Below, one piece after another: positions 45,689 through 55,521 of a stretch of 64,000 bases of DNA (position 1 is the stretch's first letter; the number at the start of each line of letters is the position of its first letter). The notes below the pieces were generated by a model. It saw nothing but the letters and a program-made list of their open reading frames with translations. It made no database searches and was not told the origin of the DNA. The stretch lies in NCBI RefSeq assembly GCF_016772415.1, contig NZ_JAGSGD010000001.1, positions 3,311,501 through 3,375,500 of the forward strand. The letters are read 5' to 3'. A program made the translations under genes and the position numbers. The stretch comes from Phenylobacterium glaciei. GTDB lineage: Bacteria > Pseudomonadota > Alphaproteobacteria > Caulobacterales > Caulobacteraceae.

Positions 45689-45742
45689 GGGTCTCGCGAC
45701 AGCCGAGCTGGCCGTGCTAGTCAGGGGGCTGAGGAGTTCCCC

Positions 45743-46747
45743 ATGCACCTGGCCCGTTTCCCCCGCGCGCGGTTCGCGCACCTGCCCACGCCGTTGGAGC
45801 CCATGTCCAACCTCAGCGCCGCCTTGGGCGGCCCGGAACTGTGGGTGAAGCGCGACGACTGCACCGGCCTGGCCGGCGGCGGCAACAAGACCCGCAAGCT
45901 GGAATTCCTGCTGGGGGACGCCCTGGACCAGGGCTGCGACACCCTGGTCACGCAAGGCGCGGTGCAGTCCAACCACGTACGCCAGACGGCCGCCGCCGCC
46001 GCCCGTTTCGGCCTGGCCTGCGAGATCATCCTGGAGGAGCGGACCGGCTCCAAGGCGCTCGACTACAACACCTCGGGCAACGTGCTGCTGGACCGTCTGC
46101 TGGGGGGTAAGCTGCGCAATGTCCCGGCCGGGACCGACATGAACGCCGAGCTGGCCAAGGTGGCCGACGAGGTCCGCGCCAAGGGCGGCGTGCCCTACAT
46201 CATCCCCGGCGGGGGCTCCAACGCCATCGGGGCCCTGGGCTATGTGGACTGCGCCGTCGAGCTGGTGCGCCAGGCCGACGAGCAGAGCATCGTCATCGAC
46301 CGCATCATCACCGCCACCGGCAGCGCCGGCACCCATGCGGGCCTGGTGGCGGGCCTGGCCCTGATCGGCGCCGACATCCCCGTCCTCGGCATCGGCGTCC
46401 GTGCGCCGCAGGAGACCCAGGAGGCCAATGTCCACAAGCTGGCGGTTGAGACCGCCGGCCTGTTGGGCCACGCCGAGCGCGTCACCCGCGAGATGACCGT
46501 CGCCGACTGCGACTATGTCGGCGCGGGCTACGGCCTCATCGATCAGGCGGTGATCGAGGGCCTGAAACTGGTGGCCCGCACCGAGGCCCTGCTGCTGGAC
46601 CCGGTCTATACCGGCAAGGCGATGAAGGGCCTGATCGCGCTGACCAAGGCCGGCGCCTTCAAGGACGAGACGGTGGTGTTCCTGCACACCGGCGGCGCCC
46701 AGGGGCTGTTCGGCTACGTCGGCGAACTGGAAGGAAACCTCGCATGA
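45743..46747 (+). CDS. D-cysteine desulfhydrase / L-cysteate sulfo-lyase family PLP enzyme
   Basis: 334 aa, fold type II PLP enzyme. It opens MHLARFPRARFAHLPTPLEPM, with WVKRDDCTGLAGGGNKTRKLE supplying the PLP-binding Lys in GGGNKTRK, and QGAVQSNHVRQTAAAAA and GTHAGLVAGL as phosphate-binding and active-site loops. The family includes D-cysteine desulfhydrase (DcyD), ACC deaminase and L-cysteate sulfo-lyase (CuyA), and sequence alone does not separate the first and last. Its stop overlaps the start of the racemase (ATGA), so they act together. That pairing favours a D-amino-acid or sulfonate substrate. Confidence 0.88.
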   Translation: MHLARFPRARFAHLPTPLEPMSNLSAALGGPELWVKRDDCTGLAGGGNKTRKLEFLLGDALDQGCDTLVTQGAVQSNHVRQTAAAAARFGLACEIILEERTGSKALDYNTSGNVLLDRLLGGKLRNVPAGTDMNAELAKVADEVRAKGGVPYIIPGGGSNAIGALGYVDCAVELVRQADEQSIVIDRIITATGSAGTHAGLVAGLALIGADIPVLGIGVRAPQETQEANVHKLAVETAGLLGHAERVTREMTVADCDYVGAGYGLIDQAVIEGLKLVARTEALLLDPVYTGKAMKGLIALTKAGAFKDETVVFLHTGGAQGLFGYVGELEGNLA

Positions 46748-47439
46748 GCCTCGTCCTCGGCGTCCTCGGCGGCATGGGTCCCGCCGCCACCCTCGACTTC
46801 CTCACCAAGCTCCAGGCCTTCACCCCGGTGAAGCAGGAGAAGGACCACATCCGGGTAATCGTCGACATCAACCCGCAGGTTCCTGATCGCAACGACCCGT
46901 TCGCCAAGCCCGGCCCGGTCCTGGCTGAAATGGCCGGCGCCCTGCACGGCGCGGGGGCCGAGGTGCTGGCCATAGCCTGCAACACCGCCCACGCTCATGC
47001 CGACCTGATCACCCGGGCCTCGGGCCTGCCGCTGATCGACATGATCCAGACGGCCTCCCACGCGGCGCGCGACACCGGCGCGCGGCGCGCAGGCGTGCTG
47101 GGCACCAAGCAGGCGATCCGGCTCTATAGGGAATATCTGGCGGCCCAGGGCATGGGCCTGGTCACCCTGCCGCCTGAGGCTCAGGAGGGCTTCATGGCCC
47201 TGCTGGCCAAGATCAAGACCGGCGACGTCGGCGCAGAGGTCCGCCAGGGCATGGCCGATCTCGCCCAGATCCTGGTGGCCGATGGCGCCGAGGCGATCAT
47301 CGCCGGCTGCACGGAAGTCCCGCTGGTCCTGTCACCCAAGGATGTCGGCAAGCCGCTGCTGGACGCCGGCGAACTGCTCGCCAAGCGCTGCGTGGACGTC
47401 TGCCTGGGCTACGAGCCGGCGCCCATTCTCGAGCAATAG
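46744..47439 (+). CDS. Aspartate/glutamate racemase-family protein
   Basis: 231 aa. The N-terminus LGVLGGMGPAATLDFL is typical of the YgeA-like broad-spectrum racemases. The two catalytic Cys are visible in LAIACNTAHAHAD and IIAGCTEVPLVL. It would interconvert L- and D-amino acids without a cofactor in the cytoplasm. It overlaps the upstream PLP enzyme by 4 bases. A hairpin TCTCGAG..CTCGAGA (47427-47446) straddles its stop codon but lacks a T-run. Confidence 0.92.
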   Translation: MSLVLGVLGGMGPAATLDFLTKLQAFTPVKQEKDHIRVIVDINPQVPDRNDPFAKPGPVLAEMAGALHGAGAEVLAIACNTAHAHADLITRASGLPLIDMIQTASHAARDTGARRAGVLGTKQAIRLYREYLAAQGMGLVTLPPEAQEGFMALLAKIKTGDVGAEVRQGMADLAQILVADGAEAIIAGCTEVPLVLSPKDVGKPLLDAGELLAKRCVDVCLGYEPAPILEQ

Positions 47440-47506
47440 CTCGAGAGTCCTTGTTGGTCGCGCGATGGTCGCCAAAACCGGCGGCCACTTTCGGCTATCG
47501 CGCTCC

Positions 47507-47645
47507 TAGAGCATGATCGTTTTAGACGGAACCGCGTCGCGGTCCCGGCTGACGCGTGAATCATGCTCTCGCTTATATCTGGAGCCTGATTCACCGCATC
47601 GGCGGAATCGCGAAGCGATTCCACCTCAACGGATCAGGCTCTAGA
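47507..47645. repeat. Family B palindromic repeat (two stem-loops)
   Basis: Two consecutive hairpins: GAGCATGAT..ATCATGCTC (about 47509-47569) and GAGCCTGAT..ATCAGGCTC (about 47582-47641), the second with an inner AATCGC / GCGATT stem. Such 'GAGCATGATCGTTTTAGACGG' elements are common in alphaproteobacterial intergenic DNA. The right end CTCTAGAG runs into the convergent metallopeptidase gene and supplies its stop codon (47641-47643). Confidence 0.85.
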
Positions 47646-48489
47646 GTCTTGAAGCGCTGAAGGTATCGCAGGACGCGGGGTCGCCGTTCTGCACCCCGGC
47701 GCGGAACCAGCGCGTGCGCTGTTCGCTGGTGCCGTGGGTGAAGGCGTCGGGCATGACCCGGCCCTGGGACTGCTTCTGAAGCGTGTCGTCGCCCACCGCC
47801 GAGGCGGCGCGCAGGCCGTCCTCCACGTCCTTGGGATCGAGCGCCACCGCGCCGTTGGAGACGTCGGAGGCGCGCGCCGCCCAGACTCCGGCATAGCAGT
47901 CGGCCTGCAGTTCCAGCCGTACCGAACCGGAGTCCACGCCCTTGGCGGCGTAGTTCTTGGCCTTGTCCATCTGGCCGGTCAGGTTCTGGACGTGGTGGCC
48001 GATCTCGTGGGCGATGACATAGGCCCGGGCCGCGTCGCCCTGGGCGCCGAAGCGGCCCGAGAGCTCCTGCCAGAAGGAGAGGTCCAGATAGACCTTGCGG
48101 TCCTGCGGGCAATAGAACGGCCCCATGGCTGACTGGCCCATGCCGCAGCCGGTGCCGGTGGCGCGGTCATAGATCACCACGCCCGCCGGCGGATCATAGC
48201 TGCGGTTTGAGGCCTTGAAGACCTGGCTCCAGACATCGGTGGTGGAGGTCTCGACGACGTCCACGAACTGGGCGTCGCGGTCGGCCGGCGTGCCGCGCGC
48301 GCCTTCCTGCTGCTCGGCGCCGCCGTTCACGCCATTGACCACGCTGAGCGTCGTCGAAGGATCGATGCCGAACACGAAATAGCCCACCGCCGCCAGCAGC
48401 AGGCCGCCAATGCCGATGCCCCCCGCGACGGGGCTGATCCCGCGCCGATCCTCGATATTGCCGCTGCGGCGTCCACCGTCCCAACGCAT
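47641..48489 (-). CDS. Neutral zinc metallopeptidase (YpfJ-like)
   Basis: 282 aa. After a short start MRWDGGRRSGNIEDRRG, a single membrane span (about 28-50; GGIGIGGLLLAAVGYFVFG) anchors it. The zinc motif is AYVIAHEIGHHVQNLTGQ, with further family segments VVIYDRATGTGCGMGQSAMG, FYCPQDRKVYLDLSFWQEL and ELQADCYAGVWA (third ligand Glu/His region). The catalytic part is probably periplasmic. The start at 48489 has GGAGGAG 6 bases upstream. The last codons overlap the family B repeat, which ends the protein. Confidence 0.92.
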   Translation of the reverse strand: MRWDGGRRSGNIEDRRGISPVAGGIGIGGLLLAAVGYFVFGIDPSTTLSVVNGVNGGAEQQEGARGTPADRDAQFVDVVETSTTDVWSQVFKASNRSYDPPAGVVIYDRATGTGCGMGQSAMGPFYCPQDRKVYLDLSFWQELSGRFGAQGDAARAYVIAHEIGHHVQNLTGQMDKAKNYAAKGVDSGSVRLELQADCYAGVWAARASDVSNGAVALDPKDVEDGLRAASAVGDDTLQKQSQGRVMPDAFTHGTSEQRTRWFRAGVQNGDPASCDTFSASRL

Positions 48490-48564
48490 GGCCATCTCCT
48501 CCAACCCTGGCCGCCTCAACGCGCCAGAACGGCCGAGGATGCGGCGGATTGGAGCGGCTGTCAG

Positions 48565-50511
48565 CTAGTTCGGCGGATTGGCCTTTTCGAGGAAGCTGAC
48601 GGTGGCCTGCAGCATCTGGGTCCGCGTGGCCCCACGCGACAGCCAGTGGTCCTCTGCCGCAAGGGTGACCAGTTCCACCGACTTTCCTGCCGCCACCAGG
48701 GCGTCGGCCATGAACTGGCTCTGCTCATAGGGCACCACCAGGTCATCCTTGCCGTGGATTAGCAGCACCGGCGCCTTGATCTTCGCGACCTGGAGCGCGG
48801 GGGAATAGGCGTCCAGACCGCTCTCGTCGTCGCCCTCCACGCCCATGAAACGATGCCAGAAGCGCAGGGTGTCGTTGCGGCCACCGCCCAGATTGCCGCG
48901 CTTCCACATCAGGAAACGATGGAGGTTGGAGATCCCTGAAACCGCCACGGCGCAGCGGTAGACGCCGGGCTCCAGGGCCACCCCCGCCAGGGCCGCATAG
49001 CCGCCGTAGCTGGCGCCCACGATACACACCCGCTTGGGATCAATGATCCCCTGAGCCGCCAGGTGCTTCACGCCGTCGGAGAGGTCTGTCTGCATCTTGC
49101 GGCCCCACTCGCCGTAGCCGGCGGCCGTGAAGGCGGGACCGTAACCGTCAGATCCGCGGAAGTTCGGTTGCAGCACCACATAACCGCGGGACGCCAGGGC
49201 CTGGCGCCACCAATCGAAGTCGATGGTGTCGAAGGATTGCGGCCCGCCGTGCGGCATCACCACCAGCGGCAGGTTCTTGGGGTCGCGCCCCTTGGGCAGG
49301 GTCAGGACGGCGGGGATCTCAAGTCCGTCGCCGGCCTTGTAGGTGGTCATGCTGGTGGTGGAGATTTCGTCGGGACCGAGCCCGGCCTGCATGTCGTCCA
49401 CCATCGAGGCCCGGCCGGCGGCGAGGTCCACGAACATGTAGGCCGCGCCGGTCTTGGGGCCCTGGACCTTGACCACCACCTGCTTGCGGTTGTCGGACCA
49501 GCTTTCCCGCGTGACCCGCTCGCCCGGGAAGGCGCGCTTGATCTTGTTCCAGTTGGCCTGATCTTCCGGGGTGAAGAAAGTCATGGTGTTGGCGTCGTCG
49601 TTCTCCACGACGCCGATGATGCGCCGGGTCACGCCATCGAACAGGAACTTCAGCACCCCGTTCTTCAGCGCCAGCGCTTCGCCTTCCTTGCCGGTCTTGA
49701 GAGAGACGGGCTTGAAGACGTAGTGACCCTCCTCAACACGCTGGATCAGCAAGGTGTCCGGCGCCGGCCCCAGGCCGACCACCAAGGGCTCATCCAGAGG
49801 CGCGTTTTCAGAAAGCACCGGATACCATTTCGGCCCGACCCGGACGAGCAGCCGCCAGTCGCCATCCTTGCGGTCGTATTCCGTCTTGGCGATCGTCGCG
49901 CCGGTCCCGTCCAGCACCCAGTTGGTGTTGATCGCGCCGATGCTGGGCCCGGAATCCAACAGCCGTGTGGGCCCACCGGCGACATCGACGCGATAGAGGC
50001 TTTCGAGGCTGTCGACCCCGCTGATCCGCATGGCCACGGCGTAGATGCTGGGCACGCCATCGACGATACCGACATCGACGCCGCCATTGGTGAAGTTGCC
50101 AACGCCGGGCGTCTTGTCGAGGACGAGCTGGAAGGTGTGTTTCTCGATATCGTAGACTCGGGTCTGCCAGATCTCGCTGCGGCCGGTGAACTCGATGGAG
50201 GAACTGTTGCTGCGGATCCGCGAGGTGGTGGAGGTCGAGAAGGCGACGCGGCCATTCCCGACCCAGAAGACGTCGCGCAGCTTCTCGTTGCCCACGCCGA
50301 CCGCAGCCAGCATTTTGCCGTCGGCCAGGTTCTGAACCATGATCTTTCGGCTCTCGCCCTCAGGGCGGACATAGGCCAGTTTGGTCCCATCGGGCGAGAC
50401 CAGCACCTGCTCCAGGGTGGCAAGGCGGCCGTAGGTCTCTACGGGCGGCGCGGCGGCGGCCGGCAAGGCGAACAGCACCGCGCACAGCGCGACCAACAAC
50501 ATTCGAAACAT
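48565..50511 (-). CDS. S9-family prolyl-oligopeptidase-like peptidase
   Basis: 648 aa. A signal peptide (MFRMLLVALCAVLFALPAAAA) implies periplasmic location. The N-terminal about 370 residues form the beta-propeller. The C-terminal alpha/beta-hydrolase shows LVVMPHGGPQSFDTIDF, CIVGASYGGYAALAG with the nucleophile Ser in GASYGG, VLLIHGKDDLVVPYEQS with the Asp, and AAEDHWLS with the His. It is of the acylaminoacyl-peptidase/DPP type and degrades short peptides. Convergent neighbours are absent; it is preceded by two small minus-strand genes. Confidence 0.93.
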   Translation of the reverse strand: MFRMLLVALCAVLFALPAAAAPPVETYGRLATLEQVLVSPDGTKLAYVRPEGESRKIMVQNLADGKMLAAVGVGNEKLRDVFWVGNGRVAFSTSTTSRIRSNSSSIEFTGRSEIWQTRVYDIEKHTFQLVLDKTPGVGNFTNGGVDVGIVDGVPSIYAVAMRISGVDSLESLYRVDVAGGPTRLLDSGPSIGAINTNWVLDGTGATIAKTEYDRKDGDWRLLVRVGPKWYPVLSENAPLDEPLVVGLGPAPDTLLIQRVEEGHYVFKPVSLKTGKEGEALALKNGVLKFLFDGVTRRIIGVVENDDANTMTFFTPEDQANWNKIKRAFPGERVTRESWSDNRKQVVVKVQGPKTGAAYMFVDLAAGRASMVDDMQAGLGPDEISTTSMTTYKAGDGLEIPAVLTLPKGRDPKNLPLVVMPHGGPQSFDTIDFDWWRQALASRGYVVLQPNFRGSDGYGPAFTAAGYGEWGRKMQTDLSDGVKHLAAQGIIDPKRVCIVGASYGGYAALAGVALEPGVYRCAVAVSGISNLHRFLMWKRGNLGGGRNDTLRFWHRFMGVEGDDESGLDAYSPALQVAKIKAPVLLIHGKDDLVVPYEQSQFMADALVAAGKSVELVTLAAEDHWLSRGATRTQMLQATVSFLEKANPPN

Positions 50512-50615
50512 GAAGCTCCCCCCCGGGACCCTGAACGCGACACGCCACCACCATGGGTAGCCATCCCGTTATTCCCGACGCACGCCCTGCGGGCAAGTCT
50601 CAATTGTGGAGCTTG

Positions 50616-50966
50616 CTACCGGCGGTTCGCGGCGGCGGCGCGGACGCGGGCGTTGGACTCCGCCATCCAGGCGTCGATGTTGGCGGGCAGGACGGAGGCT
50701 GGCGGGGACTTGGCGGCGTCGGTTGTCGGAAGGCGCGCCGCGTCGCCATGGACTTCCAGGTCCCGCAGCCGGGTCTCGGTCTGCACCCGGGCGTCCAGAG
50801 CGCCGACCTCGTTCTCCAGCGCCACAGCGCGTTGCTGCGCCATGCGGTTGGTGGCCTGCTGCTCCTGCCACATCGCCTCGTAGCGGGCGTTGAGGGTCGG
50901 GTCCTGCGCAAGGGCGGGCCCGGCGCAGGCGGCCGATAGGATCAGGACTGTGAACAGGGCGCGCAT
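50616..50966 (-). CDS. Small periplasmic coiled-coil protein, unknown
   Basis: 116 aa. The signal peptide MRALFTVLILSAACAGPALA is followed by a mature chain rich in Ala, Glu, Gln and Arg (YEAMWQEQQATNRMAQQRAV, ALENEVGALDARVQTETRLRD) with heptad-like spacing, suggesting a coiled coil at about 28-72. No family is recognised. It is 38 bases downstream of the TPR protein gene on the same strand and could share its transcript. Confidence 0.65.
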   Translation of the reverse strand: MRALFTVLILSAACAGPALAQDPTLNARYEAMWQEQQATNRMAQQRAVALENEVGALDARVQTETRLRDLEVHGDAARLPTTDAAKSPPASVLPANIDAWMAESNARVRAAAANRR

Positions 50967-51004
50967 CTCAACCTGTCAAACACGCGAGACCCCGCCAGGG
51001 GTCC

Positions 51005-51559
51005 CTAGCGGTGCGAGACGCTGAACCGGGTCAGCTGCTCGCGCGGCGCATCCCATTCCGGCTGCATCTCCAGAGCCTTCTGATAGTCGAAATAGGCCGA
51101 CTTGGCGTCGTCCATGCCCTCATAGGCCAGGGCGCGGTTGTAGTAGGCCTTGGCCGGCTCCTGCACCCCCAACTCGAGGCCCTTGTTGATGTCGGGCAGG
51201 CTGTCGGCATAGCGGCGCTGGCCGATCGCCGCGGCGGCGCGGTTCACATACGCCTCGCCCATGCCGGGCTGCAGCTTCACAGCGTGGTCGAAATCCTGGG
51301 TCGCTTCCGGGTAGGCGCCGCGCCGCAGCTTCAGGACGCCGCGATTGACCAGGGTGCCGGCCCGGTCGCGAGGGGTGAGGAACTCGCCGTCCAGGGCGTC
51401 GGTGCAGAGCTTCTGGAACTTGACGTCGCTCTCGCCGTCAACCGCCGCCTGCGAGCAGGCCTGCGCCATGCCGCCGCCGATCACCGTCACCGCGGCCTGG
51501 GCCGCTCCCGCGCAGAGCGCCAGCGCCAGGGCGCCCGCCATTGATACTGTCCTGATCAT
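51005..51559 (-). CDS. Periplasmic tetratricopeptide-repeat protein
   Basis: 184 aa. A signal peptide (MIRTVSMAGALALALCAGAA) leads into three to four TPR units: AGTLVNRGVLKLRRGAYPEA, GEAYVNRAAAAIGQRRYADS and AKAYYNRALAYEGMDDAKSA followed by YFDYQKALEMQPEW. It probably scaffolds periplasmic partners. The start was set by the signal peptide and a GGAGG about 7 bases before the ATG; the upstream frame adds 17 unlikely residues. The next gene, a small coiled-coil protein, may be its partner. Confidence 0.85.
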   Translation of the reverse strand: MIRTVSMAGALALALCAGAAQAAVTVIGGGMAQACSQAAVDGESDVKFQKLCTDALDGEFLTPRDRAGTLVNRGVLKLRRGAYPEATQDFDHAVKLQPGMGEAYVNRAAAAIGQRRYADSLPDINKGLELGVQEPAKAYYNRALAYEGMDDAKSAYFDYQKALEMQPEWDAPREQLTRFSVSHR

Positions 51560-51705
51560 GCCTGGCCTCCATCTGACCTGGAGCCGGTCCCGAGCGCCGA
51601 AGGCCCTCAAGGGAACCTGACCTGAGGGGCAGACTCTTCCGGCGCCGGCGGTCTGTCAACGCAGGGTTTCTGCAAGGGCGGCTCCGGGCCCGCGCCGTCG
51701 AAACC

Positions 51706-52608
51706 TCACCTCGCGCGGAAGCGGCGGGTCTCGCGCAGCAGGATGTAGATGCTGCTGCCGGCCACCACCAGGGCGCCTGCCAGGGTGGCCAGACGCGGGG
51801 TCTCGTCCCAGACCAGGAAGCCGATGATGCTGGCCCAGACCAGCTGGGTGTAGTCGAAGGGCGCCACCACGGCGACCGGCGCGCGGCGGATGGCTTCGGT
51901 GAGGAACAGCTGTCCGACGCCGCCGATCAGGCCCGCCAGGATCAGCAGGGCGAGCGTCGCCTTGTCCGGGATCACCCAGCCAAAGGGCAGGCTGGCCAGG
52001 CCCAGCACCATGCCGGCCAGGGTGAAATAGAAGACGATGGTGGCGCCCGGCTCGGTGCGGCCGATCTCGCGGATGGCGATCATGGCGCCGGCCGACCCGA
52101 CGGCGGCCACCAGGGCGAAAACCGTCCCCTTCACCGCCATGTGGCTGGGGTCGGGATGGATCATGATCAGCACGCCGATCAGGCCCACCACGACGGCGCC
52201 CCAGCGGTGGAGACCCACCGTCTCCTTGAGGATAACCGCCGACATCGCGGTCATGAACAGCGGGGCGGAAAACGATAGCGCGGTGGACTCCGTCAGCGGC
52301 AGCAGGCTGACGGCGGTGAACCCGCAGACCATGCCGGTCAGACCCACGGTGGAGCGCATCAGGTGGCCCAGAGGCCGCTGGGTCTTGAGCACCGAAAAGC
52401 CGCTGGTGCGGGCGATGTAGATCAGCACCGGCACGAAGGCGAAGGCGTTGCGGAAGAAGATGATTTCCAGCACCGGCACGCCGCGGCTGGAGCACCACTT
52501 CACCAGGGCCGCGAGGCCCGCCATGCAGGCCATGGCCGCCACCCGCAGGGCGATCCCCGTGCCGTTATGCTGGGCGGTGATGTGGGCGGGCGCCTGGCGG
52601 CTGGTCAT
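51706..52608 (-). CDS. DMT-family (EamA) transporter
   Basis: 300 aa with ten predicted membrane spans in two EamA repeats, the first from IALRVAAMACMAGLAALVKW and including FFRNAFAFVPVLIY, the second from MAVKGTVFALVAAVGSAGAMIAI and ending LVWDETPRLATLAGALVVAGSSIY. The FFRN and DExP(R) segments are hallmarks. It is an inner-membrane exporter or importer of small metabolites, often amino acids or nucleobases; its substrate is not deducible. It is divergent from the chemoreceptor at 52769. Confidence 0.9.
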   Translation of the reverse strand: MTSRQAPAHITAQHNGTGIALRVAAMACMAGLAALVKWCSSRGVPVLEIIFFRNAFAFVPVLIYIARTSGFSVLKTQRPLGHLMRSTVGLTGMVCGFTAVSLLPLTESTALSFSAPLFMTAMSAVILKETVGLHRWGAVVVGLIGVLIMIHPDPSHMAVKGTVFALVAAVGSAGAMIAIREIGRTEPGATIVFYFTLAGMVLGLASLPFGWVIPDKATLALLILAGLIGGVGQLFLTEAIRRAPVAVVAPFDYTQLVWASIIGFLVWDETPRLATLAGALVVAGSSIYILLRETRRFRAR

Positions 52609-52768
52609 GCCCCGGCCTTAGGACGTTCGCCGGCCCCGCGCCATCCCCGGAGCGCGCCGCCAACCCATGTGGCCTAATGTCGCGATCTGGACCAAGACGG
52701 CGTTGTTTACCAAGATTCAAGGCCTGGAAGTCAGGTTCCCGACAGAAGCGACAACGGGGATTCGGGCG

Positions 52769-54577
52769 ATGAACCTCAATTCAATCAAACAAAAAATCAC
52801 TGCGGCGGGTCTGGCTGTGCTGATCCTGGGCGCCTCCAGCGCCGGGGCAGGCATCTGGGTCGCCTACCAGATGGGCGACCGATTGGACGCCACCAGCCGC
52901 GCGGCCTCGGCGCTTCGCACCCACATGCAGGCCGACATGATGCACGACGCCCTGCGCGCCGACGTGCTGTCGGCGATCCTGGCCTCCGATCCCACCGCCG
53001 GCGTCGACATGGCCGGGGTGAAGACCGATCTCGCTGAGCACACCAAGCTCTTCCAGGACAGTCTGGCGCGGAACAAGGCCGCGGTGACCGACCCGGAGTC
53101 GCGCGCCGTGCTGGCCGAACTGGACGCGCCCCTGGCGACCTATATCCAGGCCGCCGCTGACATCGTCGCCCAAGCCGAGACCGACGGGGCCGGCGCCAAG
53201 GCCCACCTGGGCGACTTCCAGCAGCAGTTCGGGGTCCTCGAGGTCGCGATGGCCAAGGCCGGCGACAAGATCGAGGCCAACGCCACCAGTTCGGCCGCTA
53301 GTGCCGTGGCCGCCGATCGCATCGCCGAGATCCTGATGGTCTGTGTCCTGGCCATCATGGTCGCCTTCTCCATCGCCCTGATCGTCATTTCACGGCGCAC
53401 CCTGGTGACCCCGATCATCGACGTGACCGGCGCCCTGGAGCGCCTGTCACAGGGCGACCTCACCGTGGTCCCGCCCCATAGCGAACGCCGCGACGAGATC
53501 GGCCTGATGGCGCGCGCCCTGCACGCCTTCAAGGACGCCATGGCCGGCCGCCAGAGCGAGAGCGAGGCCGCCGAGCAGCGTAGCCGCGCTGACGCCGAGC
53601 GCGAACAGGCCGAAACCCAGCGCCGCCAGGCCCAGGAAGAGCAAGCATTCGCCATCGGCGCGCTCAGCGGCGCGCTGGAGGGCCTGGCCGGTGGCGACCT
53701 CACCCGCCGCCTGGAGGGGAGCTTCCCCGGCGACTACCAGAAGCTTCAGCACGACTACAACGCCGCCATCGACCGGCTGGGCGACGCCATGCAGGACATC
53801 CTGGCCAACGCCGAGGCGATCCGCTCGGGCGCCGGCGAGATCAGCCACGCCTCCGACGACCTGTCGCGCCGCACCGAACGCCAGGCCGCGACCCTGGAAC
53901 AGACCGCCGCCGCCGTGGACGAGATCACCGCCACCGTGCGCAAGTCCGCTGACGGCGCCCGCCAGGCCAGCCAGGCGGTGGCCGACGCCAAGATCGACGC
54001 CGAGCGGGGCGGCAACGTCGTGGGCGAGGCGATCGCCGCCATGGGCCAGATCGAGTCCTCCTCGGGCCAGATCAGCCAGATCATCGGGGTGATCGACGAG
54101 ATCGCCTTCCAGACCAACCTGCTGGCCCTGAACGCCGGGGTCGAGGCCGCCCGCGCAGGTGAGGCCGGCCGCGGTTTCGCGGTGGTCGCCTCCGAGGTGC
54201 GAGCCCTGGCCCAGCGTTCAGCCGAAGCCGCCAAGGAGATCAAGGCGCTGATCTCGGCCTCCTCGGCCCAGGTCAGTTCCGGCGTGGCCCTGGTGGGCCA
54301 GACCGGGACGGCGCTCTCCACCATCCTCGGCAAGGTGGCCGAGATTCACGGCCTGATCCGCGACATCACCGCCTCGTCCCAGGAACAGGCCACGGCGCTG
54401 GGCGAGGTCAACACCGCCGTCAATGAGATGGACCAGGTGACCCAGCAGAACGCGGCCATGGTGGAAGAGTCCACCGCCGCCAGCCACAGCTTGGCCAATG
54501 AGGCCGAGCAGCTCTCCCACCTGGTTGCGCGCTTCAAGATCGTCGGCGGCGGCGCGCCGCTACGCCGCGCCGCCTAG
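52769..54577 (+). CDS. Methyl-accepting chemotaxis protein
   Basis: 602 aa. Membrane spans at about 11-33 and 186-208 enclose a helical periplasmic sensor of about 150 residues (4HB-like). A HAMP domain (about 209-262) follows, then a second HAMP-like unit at about 300-350 ([22 protein letters not shown]). The signalling domain carries the conserved hairpin tip [31 protein letters not shown]. There is no C-terminal CheR-tether pentapeptide. It relays periplasmic signals to CheA/CheW, encoded elsewhere. Start at MNLNSIKQ before the first span. Its stop shares CTAG (54574-54577) with the convergent gene. Confidence 0.94.
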   Translation: MNLNSIKQKITAAGLAVLILGASSAGAGIWVAYQMGDRLDATSRAASALRTHMQADMMHDALRADVLSAILASDPTAGVDMAGVKTDLAEHTKLFQDSLARNKAAVTDPESRAVLAELDAPLATYIQAAADIVAQAETDGAGAKAHLGDFQQQFGVLEVAMAKAGDKIEANATSSAASAVAADRIAEILMVCVLAIMVAFSIALIVISRRTLVTPIIDVTGALERLSQGDLTVVPPHSERRDEIGLMARALHAFKDAMAGRQSESEAAEQRSRADAEREQAETQRRQAQEEQAFAIGALSGALEGLAGGDLTRRLEGSFPGDYQKLQHDYNAAIDRLGDAMQDILANAEAIRSGAGEISHASDDLSRRTERQAATLEQTAAAVDEITATVRKSADGARQASQAVADAKIDAERGGNVVGEAIAAMGQIESSSGQISQIIGVIDEIAFQTNLLALNAGVEAARAGEAGRGFAVVASEVRALAQRSAEAAKEIKALISASSAQVSSGVALVGQTGTALSTILGKVAEIHGLIRDITASSQEQATALGEVNTAVNEMDQVTQQNAAMVEESTAASHSLANEAEQLSHLVARFKIVGGGAPLRRAA

Positions 54578-55521
54578 GTTAGGACCAGTCCGGCCAGGGA
54601 CAGGGAATTGACGAAGGCCTGGGTGATGCGGCCGTAGTCCTCGACCCCGGCCTTGAAGTCCGCGCGGGCGTGGACGTGGCTCGGCACCACCAGGCCCCGG
54701 TCGTCGGCTCGCTCGCAGAAGCCCAACTCCAGCAGCTTGCCGCCGTGACGCCGGGCGGTCTCGTAGGGCAGCCTCAGGTCGCGGGCCAAGGCGTAGACGC
54801 TGACGCTGCGGCGCAGCCCGTCGGGCGGGATCTCGTCGACGCCGCTGAACGTGGCGGCGAGCGCCGCGTCGAGGGTCACGTGCAGGGTGTTGGCCCGAAC
54901 GATAGCCAGGAACATCAGCCCTTCCACCAGGTCCAGGTTCAGGTTGGTGGTGAGCAGGTCGACGGTGTTGAGGAAGTAGTCGCTCGACAGCCGCACGACT
55001 TCGCGCGGCATGTAGGCCGCCCTGGCCTCCGCATCCGGCGCCGGGCCGCAGGTGGCCTTCAGACCGACATCGGCCAGGGTCTGAGCATAGCGAACGGTGG
55101 CGTGGAAATTGGTGACCACGGCCTGGCGCACTTCCGGCCGCTCGTTCACCGCCGCCGGGAACACGACCCCGCCGTCGCCGCCGCGATCCAACAGCCCGGT
55201 GTTCAGCAGCTTGCCGATGTGCCGCCGCGCGGTCTCGTAGGGCAGGTGCAGTTCACGGGCGATGGCGTAGACGCTGACCGGCCTGCGGAAAGTCTCCGGC
55301 GGCAGGCTGCCGGGCTGGAAATAGGCCAGCGACAGTCCGGGCTCCTCCAGCAGATGGCGGACATTGGCCCGCACGATGGCCAGAAAGATCATGCCGGTGA
55401 CCAGGTCTGTGTCGATGGCCGTGGTGATGATCTGAGCGCCGTTCAGGAAGAAGTCGCCGGCGAGGCGGACGACGTGACGGCGGACATCGGGGGGAAATGT
55501 CGGGGCGTCCGGGTCTGACAT
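54574..55521 (-). CDS. Tandemly duplicated HTH-like protein, unknown
   Basis: 315 aa made of two similar halves, about residues 13-155 and 174-313. Each has an RLxxDFFLN / RLSSDYFLN opening, [19 protein letters not shown] / [19 protein letters not shown], then [23 protein letters not shown] / [23 protein letters not shown] and a GKLL..G..xR..D.GVV / GLVVP segment. The [20 protein letters not shown] part looks like a winged helix-turn-helix. It is therefore probably a pseudo-dimeric DNA-binding protein fused in one chain. I know no named family. It is convergent with the chemoreceptor and divergent from the hemolysin III-like gene. Confidence 0.75.
   Translation of the reverse strand: MSDPDAPTFPPDVRRHVVRLAGDFFLNGAQIITTAIDTDLVTGMIFLAIVRANVRHLLEEPGLSLAYFQPGSLPPETFRRPVSVYAIARELHLPYETARRHIGKLLNTGLLDRGGDGGVVFPAAVNERPEVRQAVVTNFHATVRYAQTLADVGLKATCGPAPDAEARAAYMPREVVRLSSDYFLNTVDLLTTNLNLDLVEGLMFLAIVRANTLHVTLDAALAATFSGVDEIPPDGLRRSVSVYALARDLRLPYETARRHGGKLLELGFCERADDRGLVVPSHVHARADFKAGVEDYGRITQAFVNSLSLAGLVLT

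Noticed and set aside
47427..47446. Terminator after the racemase gene
   Set aside because: The 7-bp hairpin includes the stop codon and lacks a T-run.
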